A stretch of DNA of 7,905 bases. It comes from an uncultured Oscillibacter sp. (GTDB lineage: Bacteria; Bacillota; Clostridia; Oscillospirales; Oscillospiraceae). Made by a program: the position numbers and the translations under genes. Below, piece after piece: positions 1 through 5,144 of the stretch. The DNA is taken from contig CALAAN010000312.1 in the NCBI GenBank assembly GCA_937884915.1, positions 1 to 7,905 of the forward strand. Direction: 5' to 3'. The notes beneath the pieces were generated by a model. It saw only the letters and a program-made list of their open reading frames with translations, was not told the origin of the DNA and searched no databases. Position 1 is the stretch's first letter, and the number at the start of each line of letters is the position of its first letter.

Positions 1-11
1 CGCGCCGCGAA

Positions 12-683
12 TCAATGCAAGCATACATATACCCCCTGATGCAGACTGCCCGCGACGACCGGACAGGAAAATTCGTTTGCCATGGCCTGCGCCGCTTCAT
101 AGTCGGCGGCAGATTCCACCTTGTTGATATAAACACGGTCGCCGTATCCCTCGGCATTGACGACGCGCGCGGCAATCTGCGGTGTCACGACCGTCTCCTC
201 ATCCACACCCGCAAGCTGCGCGTAGAGTGCGCTGCGGTGGCAGGTCTCGCTGATTTTTTTGCCGACGCCGTCAATGCCGATGACCATGATGACGCGCTGT
301 GCCTCTGCCGGAATGACCGGTTCATGGGAAGCGTGTGCCTTGAGCGGCAGGCGCTTCGCGCCATCTGCCTCGACAAGGACAAAATCGGCAAGCCGCGCAA
401 GCGTTTTCATCGAAAGTCGCGGCGTACAAAGCTTGCCGCTCTCCGCCTGAGAGCCAATACAGACGATGCTCGACCGTTCCAGCGCCGCCGAAACAGCGGC
501 CTCGTCCGCGTCCAGTAGCGTTTCATACTGCTCCGGACGGCGGATGTGCGTCGTGGTCGTGATGATGACCTTACCTTTTTTCGAAAGCTCCTCAGCAAGC
601 GTCTCCATCAGCGTCGTCTTTCCGCCGCCGCCGATGATGGCCGTCACGCCGCGGCCGACGTGCAAAAGCGGTGCGATCTGCAT
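12..683 (-). CDS. yqeC: YqeC-family accessory protein for selenium-dependent molybdenum hydroxylases
   Basis: This 223-residue protein matches the YqeC family, P-loop proteins found with selenium-dependent molybdenum hydroxylases; their exact biochemical step is not settled. Visible motifs are a glycine-rich P-loop GGGGKTT (residues 18-24), TTTTHI (42-47), the family block VEADGAKRLPLKAHASHEPVIP around 104-125, and a late NKVE (187-190) that may contribute to nucleotide binding. There is no signal peptide or membrane segment, so it is probably cytoplasmic. The frame is open up to 722, but I chose the ATG at 683: it has GAGGG 7 bases upstream and sits 10 bases after the xdhC stop, whereas the 722 start would overlap xdhC by 29 bases without a good ribosome site. 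It is the second gene of an xdhC-yqeC unit, and the pairing supports the assignment. Family identity is confident; the role is taken from the family. Confidence 0.9.
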   Translation of the reverse strand: MQIAPLLHVGRGVTAIIGGGGKTTLMETLAEELSKKGKVIITTTTHIRRPEQYETLLDADEAAVSAALERSSIVCIGSQAESGKLCTPRLSMKTLARLADFVLVEADGAKRLPLKAHASHEPVIPAEAQRVIMVIGIDGVGKKISETCHRSALYAQLAGVDEETVVTPQIAARVVNAEGYGDRVYINKVESAADYEAAQAMANEFSCPVVAGSLHQGVYVCLH

Positions 684-690
684 ACACGCG

Positions 691-695
691 CCCTC
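691..695 (-). promoter_or_regulatory. Ribosome binding site deciding the yqeC start
   Basis: On the minus strand GAGGG lies 7 bases before the ATG at 683 and overlaps the xdhC stop codon (TGAGGG). This favours the short yqeC start and suggests translational coupling to xdhC. Confidence 0.7.
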
Positions 696-1692
696 AGTGC
701 CGCTGTCCGGCGAGGCGCGCACGGTGCTCGATCATCTCCGCCGCGATGCTGATGGCGATCTCCTCCGGCGTCTCGGCCAGAATCGGAAGGCCGATCGGCG
801 CGTGAACGCGCGCGATGTCCTCTTCCGTATAGCCGTCGCCCTTGAGGCGCTCGCGCGTCTTGGCGACCTTCGTGCGGCTGCCGATGCAGCCGATATAGGT
901 CGCGTCGCTCCCCAGCACCTGGGAGAGGATTTCATAGTCCGCCTGATGGCCCGGCGTCATCACGACGGCATAGTCGTTCACCGTGAGCGCCACCTTACCG
1001 GAAATGTCGGAAAAGCTGCCGAAGATGACCTCGCTCGCCATGGGATAGTTCTCTTTCTTCGCAAGCTCCTCGCGGTTGTCGTACATCACCACGCGGAAGC
1101 CCACCGTCGCCAGCACCGGCACGAGCGCGCGGCCCACATGGCCGCCGCCGAAGATATACACGCTGCCCGCGTGGCACAGCGGCTCAACATAAATTTGGTC
1201 CTTCCACACGGCCTTAGCGGAGAAATAGTCCTCCTTGTCCTGCGGGATCTCCTCGCGTGTGACGACATGGAACTCGTTCACACCGTCGCCGTCGAGAGAC
1301 AACAGCAGCCAGAGGTCAACGTCTTTATCGAGCATTTCGCGCCAGCGCTTCAGCACCGTGATGTCCTCGGTCTGCTCGGGCGCGAAGAACTGGAAGTAGA
1401 CCGTCACCGCACCGCCGCAGATCATGCCCGTGCTGGCCACCTCGCTCGGGTGCAGGTTGTAGGACTTGAGCTCGTTGCTGCCGCCGTTTTTGAGCGCGTC
1501 CTGCACGCGCTGGATGCTCAAACGCTCCACCGCACCGCCGCCGATCGTGCCGAGCACGCGACCGTCTTCAAAGACGGCCATCTTCGCGCCCGCGCCGCGC
1601 GGCACAGAACCCGAGGACGCCAGAATGCTGCTCAGCACCACACGCTCGCCGCGCGAAAGGGCCGCGAGCATTTCATCAAGAATTGCTTTCAT
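694..1692 (-). CDS. xdhC: XdhC/CoxI-family molybdenum hydroxylase maturation protein
   Basis: XdhC-family proteins bind molybdenum cofactor and help load a sulfurated form into xanthine dehydrogenase-type enzymes. This 332-residue protein has the two expected parts. The N-terminal XdhC/CoxI domain carries ASSGSVPRGAGAKM (25-38), GTIGGGAVE (48-56) and TGMICGG (88-94), whose Cys92 is a conserved position in the family. The C-terminal Rossmann domain has GGGHVG (182-187), YIGCIGSRTK (266-275) and HAPIGLPILAETPEEIA (297-313). The length fits a two-domain member. The ATG at 1692 has AAGGAG 9 bases upstream. It is followed by yqeC, a pairing typical of selenium-dependent hydroxylase loci, so it may act on such an enzyme rather than classical xanthine dehydrogenase. 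The hydroxylase subunits themselves are not in this window. Family call is firm; the selenium link is inference from context. Confidence 0.92.
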   Translation of the reverse strand: MKAILDEMLAALSRGERVVLSSILASSGSVPRGAGAKMAVFEDGRVLGTIGGGAVERLSIQRVQDALKNGGSNELKSYNLHPSEVASTGMICGGAVTVYFQFFAPEQTEDITVLKRWREMLDKDVDLWLLLSLDGDGVNEFHVVTREEIPQDKEDYFSAKAVWKDQIYVEPLCHAGSVYIFGGGHVGRALVPVLATVGFRVVMYDNREELAKKENYPMASEVIFGSFSDISGKVALTVNDYAVVMTPGHQADYEILSQVLGSDATYIGCIGSRTKVAKTRERLKGDGYTEEDIARVHAPIGLPILAETPEEIAISIAAEMIEHRARLAGQRH

Positions 1693-1738
1693 ATTTTCAT
1701 GCTCCTTTGCAGAGAATCACGCTGTTATTATGCACTGC

Positions 1739-1767
1739 ATTATAGCAAAGCGCCGCGGCAAACGCAA
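1739..1767 (-). promoter_or_regulatory. Candidate sigma-70-type promoter for xdhC-yqeC
   Basis: Read on the minus strand, TTGCGT (1762-1767) and a perfect TATAAT (1739-1744) are separated by 17 bases. Transcription would start near 1732, leaving a leader of about 40 bases before the xdhC ATG. The -10 is perfect, while the -35 keeps only the TTG. The -35 falls within the loop of the hairpin at 1750-1777, so promoter and putative terminator overlap. Confidence 0.6.
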
Positions 1768-1777
1768 GCCGCGGCGC
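1750..1777 (-). terminator. GC-rich hairpin, possible terminator of the Na/Pi transporter gene
   Basis: A perfect 10-base inverted repeat, GCGCCGCGGC and its complement, flanks an 8-base loop (1760-1767). It lies about 60 bases downstream of the transporter stop codon. On the minus strand it is followed only by TTTGCTATAAT, a weak T-tract, so it may be an inefficient terminator or a transcript-stabilising stem. There is no T-tract on the plus strand. A competing pairing of 1746-1752 with 1786-1792 (CAAAGCG/CGCTTTG) is also possible. Confidence 0.45.
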
Positions 1778-1838
1778 GTAAAAGTCGCTTTGATCGTTAT
1801 TTTCCATAAAACAGGGGCACGCAGAGATCCGGCCCAGT

Positions 1839-3644
1839 TCACCTGCTGTGTTCGATGCGTTTGAGCTCGCCGAAGTACTTGTCGTGCGTCTCCTGATAGG
1901 CACGGTTGAAGACAGGGTCCTTGCCCTGGTGCAGCGCCTGAATATAATCGTGGTGGTTGTTCATGATTTGCTCGTCGAACATTGAGAGCGTGAAGACGCC
2001 GACGTTCGAGCATTGGTCGGCGATACGCTCCACGTTGACGAGGATGTCGAGGAACGTAAGGCCCGCGTACACCGTGCACCGTCCGTCGCGCACGCGGCGG
2101 ATGTGGTTGGCGCGCAGCGTGGCGACGAGGTCGTCCACGACCTCCTCGACCGGCTCGATGTGGCGCGCGGCTTCGTAGTCCGTCGCGGCAAAGGCCTTGT
2201 AGGTGTAGTTGAGAATCTCGCCGAGCACCTCGCGCAGCACCATGAGTTCCTGATGCGCCGTGGGCGACAGGCTCGCATTGCGGTCGAGGAATTCCTGCGC
2301 GTTTTCTGTCAGGTTCACAGCGTAGTCGCCGATGCGCTCAAACTCACCGAAGCACTGGATATAGTAGTTCAGCATGTCGCTTCCGTGGCCGCTCGGCATG
2401 TGCGAAGACAGGCGAATGAGGTAGTTGTCCACATGGTCGGCGAGCTTGTCGATGTGCTCTTCATTCTCGTTGATGACCTCGATCGTGTGGGCGTCGTACT
2501 GCTCGAGCACACCCATCGCGCTCATCACGCCCGTGCGTGCAAGGCGCGCCATGGTGGTGATGGCCTCACCCGCGCCCGAGAGCGCGATGGCGGGAGAGGT
2601 GAAGAACTTCTCATCGAGCAACGACAGCTCGTGGTCGACGTTTTCGCCGAGGCGCACATCGTCCTTGACGAGCTTGCGCGAGAGCTTTTCAAACTGTCCG
2701 CACACGGGCAGCAGCACGATGGCCGAAATAAGGCGGAACACTGTGTGGACGTTCGCGATGCCGCCGGAAGAAAGCACCTGATCCCACAGGGAATCGAGCA
2801 CGCCGAACGAGCGCAGCAGCATAAGTCCCACGATCACGAGGATCGATCCGGCGATGTTGAAGAGGATATGGATCACGCCCGTGCGCTTGGCGTCGGCCTT
2901 TGAGCCGATGGAGCAGACGATGGCCGTCGTCACGCAGTCGCCGATGTTGACGCCGATGATGATGGCGTAAACCGACGAAAATGTCAGCGCGCCGGTCGTG
3001 GCGATGGCCTGCAAAATGCCGATGGTCGCCGACGAACTCTGAAGCAGGAACGCAACGCCCGCACCGAGCAGAAAGCCCAGCACCGGCTGGCCGGAGAGCT
3101 GGTAGAACATGTTGGCAAACGTCTCGGATTCCGACAGCGGGCTCACCGCCGCGGTCATGCTGAGAAGACCGGTGAAGAGGATGCCGAAGCCCATCGCAAT
3201 CGAGCCGATCGTATCGGACTGGCGGGTCTTGACTGCCATCAGGAACAGGATGCCGATGATCGCCGCAAGGGGCGCAAGCGTCGATGGCTTGAAGAAATTG
3301 AGCAGCGACGTCTCCGACGCATTCACGTCGAGAAGGCGGATGATCTGGCCCGTAATCGTCGTACCGACATTCGCGCCCAGAATGACGCCGATCGACTGGT
3401 GCAGCGACATCACGCCCGCACCGACGAGACCCGACGTCAGCACGATCGTCGCCGTGGAGCTCTGGATGACCGCCGTCACCACAAGGCCGAGCAGAAAGCC
3501 GACGAGCGGGTTGTTCGTTACCTTCTCCATTGCGCTCTTAAAAGCATCGGACGAGCCTTTTTTCAGTCCGTCGCCCATCAGGCGCATACCGTACAGGAAC
3601 AGCGCCAGACCGCCGAAGAGGGAGATCAAGTTGAAAATCGTCAT
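1839..3644 (-). CDS. Na+/phosphate cotransporter family protein with C-terminal PhoU-like domain
   Basis: This 601-residue protein is a sodium-coupled phosphate transporter (PNaS/NptA-type family) of the cytoplasmic membrane. The N-terminal half has two inverted transport repeats, each with the hallmark QSS motif: QSSTAT (61-66) followed by GANVGTT (90-96), and QSSSAT (202-207) followed by GVNIGDC (231-237). Hydrophobic spans lie near 5-20, 46-80, 122-138, 147-167, 187-240, 256-278 and 301-315. From about 350 to 560 there is a helical PhoU-like domain with two ERIxDxxxN motifs (437-445 and 539-547), a signature of PhoU metal-binding helices. I chose the ATG at 3644 because MTIFNLISLFGGLALFLYGM is the usual family N-terminus and GAGAGG lies 12 bases upstream. 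An ATG at 3674 would add 10 residues. The gene diverges from murI and is apparently monocistronic. Phosphate uptake is a family-level call; substrate and direction are not proven. Confidence 0.9.
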   Translation of the reverse strand: MTIFNLISLFGGLALFLYGMRLMGDGLKKGSSDAFKSAMEKVTNNPLVGFLLGLVVTAVIQSSTATIVLTSGLVGAGVMSLHQSIGVILGANVGTTITGQIIRLLDVNASETSLLNFFKPSTLAPLAAIIGILFLMAVKTRQSDTIGSIAMGFGILFTGLLSMTAAVSPLSESETFANMFYQLSGQPVLGFLLGAGVAFLLQSSSATIGILQAIATTGALTFSSVYAIIIGVNIGDCVTTAIVCSIGSKADAKRTGVIHILFNIAGSILVIVGLMLLRSFGVLDSLWDQVLSSGGIANVHTVFRLISAIVLLPVCGQFEKLSRKLVKDDVRLGENVDHELSLLDEKFFTSPAIALSGAGEAITTMARLARTGVMSAMGVLEQYDAHTIEVINENEEHIDKLADHVDNYLIRLSSHMPSGHGSDMLNYYIQCFGEFERIGDYAVNLTENAQEFLDRNASLSPTAHQELMVLREVLGEILNYTYKAFAATDYEAARHIEPVEEVVDDLVATLRANHIRRVRDGRCTVYAGLTFLDILVNVERIADQCSNVGVFTLSMFDEQIMNNHHDYIQALHQGKDPVFNRAYQETHDKYFGELKRIEHSR

Positions 3645-3656
3645 AAGCGCTTCAAA

Positions 3657-3662
3657 CCTCTC
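3657..3662 (-). promoter_or_regulatory. Ribosome binding site candidate for the transporter start at 3644
   Basis: GAGAGG on the minus strand lies 12 bases before the ATG at 3644, slightly long but usable. The stronger AAGGAG at 3694-3699 is 19 bases before the alternative ATG at 3674, too far unless intervening RNA folds. Confidence 0.5.
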
Positions 3663-3677
3663 ATCTTTTGTCATAGT

Positions 3678-3706
3678 ATGCCGCCGCGCGGCACTCCTTG
3701 CGGCAT
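3678..3706 (-). promoter_or_regulatory. Structured leader with competing hairpins upstream of the transporter gene
   Basis: On the minus strand ATGCCGC (3700-3706) can pair with GCGGCAT (3678-3684), placing AAGGAG (3694-3699) in the loop. Alternatively TGCCG (3689-3693) pairs with CGGCA (3679-3683) around a 5-base loop, leaving AAGGAG single-stranded and bringing it effectively 4 bases plus a hairpin from the ATG at 3674. The two folds share the same 3' arm and exclude each other. Any regulatory role is inference. Confidence 0.35.
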
Positions 3707-3735
3707 TGAAAAAATACCAACTCTCACCGGATAGT

Positions 3736-3763
3736 ATTTTATCAGGTGGGCGGAAAATTGCAA
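3736..3763 (-). promoter_or_regulatory. Candidate promoter of the Na/Pi transporter gene
   Basis: On the minus strand TTGCAA (3758-3763) and TAAAAT (3736-3741) are 16 bases apart. A TG two positions before the -10 box gives an extended -10 (TGATAAAAT). Transcription would start near 3729, giving a leader of about 85 bases before the ATG at 3644. It is oriented away from the murI promoter. Confidence 0.6.
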
Positions 3764-3808
3764 TCCTTTTCCCCTGATTTGTGATAAACGGCAAAAATGA
3801 TTTATCTC

Positions 3809-3836
3809 TTGCATTTTTTTGTACATGTGGTACAAT
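3809..3836 (+). promoter_or_regulatory. Candidate murI promoter
   Basis: TTGCAT (3809-3814) and TACAAT (3831-3836) are separated by 16 bases, with TGG immediately before the -10 giving an extended -10 element. Transcription would start near 3843, leaving a leader of about 25 bases that consists mostly of the ribosome binding site. A perfect inverted repeat overlaps the -10. Confidence 0.65.
3819..3835. promoter_or_regulatory. 17-base inverted repeat over the murI -10 box, operator candidate
   Basis: TTGTAC, five bases, then GTACAA form a perfect 6-base inverted repeat covering the spacer end and most of the -10 box of the murI promoter. The size and position suit a dimeric repressor site. 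No regulator gene is adjacent, so the binding protein is unknown. Confidence 0.35.
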
Positions 3837-3850
3837 AACCGCAGATAAAA

Positions 3851-3858
3851 AAAGGAGG
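3851..3858 (+). promoter_or_regulatory. Strong ribosome binding site deciding the murI start
   Basis: AAAGGAGG lies 9 bases before the ATG at 3868, near-ideal spacing. It rules out the in-frame ATG at 3781, which lies upstream of the promoter and encodes residues unlike the family. Confidence 0.9.
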
Positions 3859-3867
3859 CTTTCAATC

Positions 3868-4662
3868 ATGTTGAACGCAGGCAATCCCATCGGCGTGATG
3901 GACAGCGGCATCGGCGGTCTCACCGTTGTCCGCGAGTTACAGCGCATTCTCCCCGGCGAAGACATTATTTACTTTGGCGACAGCGCCAACTGCCCCTACG
4001 GAAACAAGACCTCTGAGCAGATCTTTGAGCTGAGCCGCAATATGCTCCGGTTTCTCGGCGACAACGGCGTCAAGTGCACCGCCATCGCCTGCAACACCAT
4101 CTCCACCATGGCCGACCGCCTGCGCCCCTGCTTTGACTATAAAATTATCAGCATCGTGGAGGAAGCCGCCAAGTACGTCCTGCGCGAGCACCTCAAGAGC
4201 GTCGGCCTCATCGCGACGGAATTCACCGTCGCCTCCGGCAAGTACGCCGAGCTCATCCACAAGGGCGATCCCGAATGTAAGGTCGTCGGCAAGGGCTCTC
4301 CCCTGCTCGCGGCGCTCGTCGACCGCGGCGACTTCAACCGACACGACATCAACACCGAGATCCGCACGCAGGTTGACAACATCCTTGCGCGCGAAAAGGT
4401 CGAAAACCTGATCCTCGGCTGCACGCACTATCCCATTGTGGAGGAAAACTTCCACGAGTGCTATCCCGAGATGCATCTCATCAACCCCGCGCTCGAGCAG
4501 GCAAACGCCGTCAAGGCATATCTGACCGAGCAGAACGCGCTCAATCCCCAGAAAAGGGGCAAGTTCGTCATCTGCACGAGCGGCGACCCGCAGGTGTATG
4601 TCAACGTCGGCAAGCGTCTGGGTCTGTTCGAAGCCAGTGAGCTGAAGGTCGTCCACATCTAA
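3868..4662 (+). CDS. murI: Glutamate racemase
   Basis: MurI interconverts L- and D-glutamate in the cytoplasm, supplying D-glutamate for peptidoglycan precursors. This 264-residue protein has the usual length and the family landmarks: MDSGIGGLTVVREL (11-24) with the conserved Asp and Ser, YFGDSANCPYGNKT (35-48), the first catalytic cysteine in AIACNTIS (Cys75), the block IATEFTVASGKY (115-126), and the second catalytic cysteine with its histidine in LILGCTHYP (Cys185, His187). The two-cysteine pair indicates a cofactor-independent racemase. ACNTIST replaces the common ACNTAS form, a modest change. The start at 3868 is fixed by a strong ribosome site; the reading frame upstream is not coding. 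The gene is transcribed alone, diverging from the phosphate transporter, and is closed by an intrinsic terminator 20 bases after the stop. A related aspartate racemase is much less likely given the MurI-specific motifs. Confidence 0.95.
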   Translation: MLNAGNPIGVMDSGIGGLTVVRELQRILPGEDIIYFGDSANCPYGNKTSEQIFELSRNMLRFLGDNGVKCTAIACNTISTMADRLRPCFDYKIISIVEEAAKYVLREHLKSVGLIATEFTVASGKYAELIHKGDPECKVVGKGSPLLAALVDRGDFNRHDINTEIRTQVDNILAREKVENLILGCTHYPIVEENFHECYPEMHLINPALEQANAVKAYLTEQNALNPQKRGKFVICTSGDPQVYVNVGKRLGLFEASELKVVHI

Positions 4663-4682
4663 ACTATATCCCAATTGAAACG

Positions 4683-4716
4683 AAAAGCGGAAAGTCCGAT
4701 GACTTTCCGCTTTTTT
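4683..4716 (+). terminator. Intrinsic terminator of murI
   Basis: Arms of 13 bases (AAAAGCGGAAAGT at 4683-4695 and its perfect complement at 4702-4714) enclose a 6-base loop, with a run of six T at 4711-4716. It starts 20 bases after the murI stop. The A-run on the left arm would allow some function on the minus strand too, though no minus-strand gene ends here. Confidence 0.95.
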
Positions 4717-4751
4717 GTGCTGTCTGACGGTCTTTTTGCATAGCATGTAAC

Positions 4752-4758
4752 GAGGTGG
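4752..4758 (+). promoter_or_regulatory. Ribosome binding site supporting a TTG start at 4765
   Basis: GAGGTGG precedes the TTG at 4765; the GAGG core is 9 bases away. No ATG or GTG in this frame lies as well placed, so it decides the start of the small gene. Confidence 0.65.
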
Positions 4759-4764
4759 TCTGTC

Positions 4765-5079
4765 TTGAATACATTTGAGGCCGCGATTTTGCGCGATTTC
4801 GGTGAGCGGGAGGACTTTGAGCGCGTGCTCACGCACGCGCTGCGCCGCGGCTGCGGCGCTCGCGTCCTGCTCTCGCTGATGGCGGACGGTACGCTCCATC
4901 TCACCGGCACGAAGGACCCTGACATCGCGTTCGGCGCGGTGCTGCTTGATCTCACTGCGCCGGTCGTGCCGTGCAGCGAGGAATCCCTCGTCCTGCGCGT
5001 GCGGGTGATCGACTGGCGGCGCTGCGCGCGTCGTTATGACGAAGCGCTTGCGCAGCGATCTCGCCATCCCCTGCCATAG
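4765..5079 (+). CDS. Small hypothetical protein of unknown function
   Basis: I do not recognise this 104-residue protein. It begins at TTG with a good ribosome site. Codon third positions are mostly G or C, like the neighbouring genes, which supports real coding. The N-terminal part (about 3-30) looks helical and charged. The middle (about 32-84) alternates hydrophobic and polar residues, suggesting beta strands, and includes LTGTKDPDIAFGAVLLDLTAP. The tail is arginine-rich (near 85-101). There is no signal peptide or clear membrane segment, so it is probably cytoplasmic and may bind nucleic acid or another protein; that is only a guess from composition. It stands alone between the murI terminator and a strong terminator starting 15 bases after its stop. 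I see no convincing promoter in the gap of about 50 bases before it. A chance frame in GC-rich DNA is possible but less likely given the flanking signals. Confidence 0.65.
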   Translation: MNTFEAAILRDFGEREDFERVLTHALRRGCGARVLLSLMADGTLHLTGTKDPDIAFGAVLLDLTAPVVPCSEESLVLRVRVIDWRRCARRYDEALAQRSRHPLP

Positions 5080-5093
5080 CCGCCGCCACCGCA

Positions 5094-5144
5094 CGAAAAC
5101 TGCTCGCCGCATTTGTTTGCGGCGGGCAGTTTTCGTCTTTTATT
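5094..5144 (+). terminator. Long hairpin terminator between the small gene and aroE-aroK
   Basis: Arms of 18 bases (5094-5111 and 5118-5135) pair fully except for one G-T position, around the loop TTTGTT. On the plus strand TCTTTTATT follows, so it ends the small gene, whose stop is 15 bases upstream. The minus-strand aroE-aroK stop at 5140-5142 abuts the same hairpin, so it probably serves both convergent units, although the minus side lacks a separate T-tract. Confidence 0.9.

Noticed and set aside
466..1809. A 447-residue open frame on the plus strand across xdhC and the end of yqeC
   Set aside because: It lies antisense to two well-recognised genes, is very rich in Arg, Ala and His as expected for a shadow frame in GC-rich DNA, and shows no family motif.
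2013..2903. A 296-residue plus-strand frame opposite the PhoU-like half of the transporter
   Set aside because: Antisense shadow of a confirmed membrane transporter gene; no ribosome site or recognisable domain.
3671..3706. An 11-codon leader peptide (MPQGVPRGGIL) whose stop overlaps the ATG at 3674 on the minus strand
   Set aside because: There is no ribosome site at usable spacing before its ATG and no codon run suggesting attenuation; the overlap is probably accidental.
3645..3965. The long N-terminal extension of the transporter frame up to an ATG at 3965
   Set aside because: It would run through the promoter region and into murI on the opposite strand; the family N-terminus begins at 3644.
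4717..4764. A promoter for the small gene
   Set aside because: I found only poor matches, such as TTGTGC with no acceptable -10 at 16-18 bases, so no promoter is annotated.
3937..5112. A 391-residue minus-strand frame opposite murI and the small gene
   Set aside because: It runs through the murI terminator hairpin, is antisense to a certain gene, and has composition typical of the reverse complement of coding DNA.
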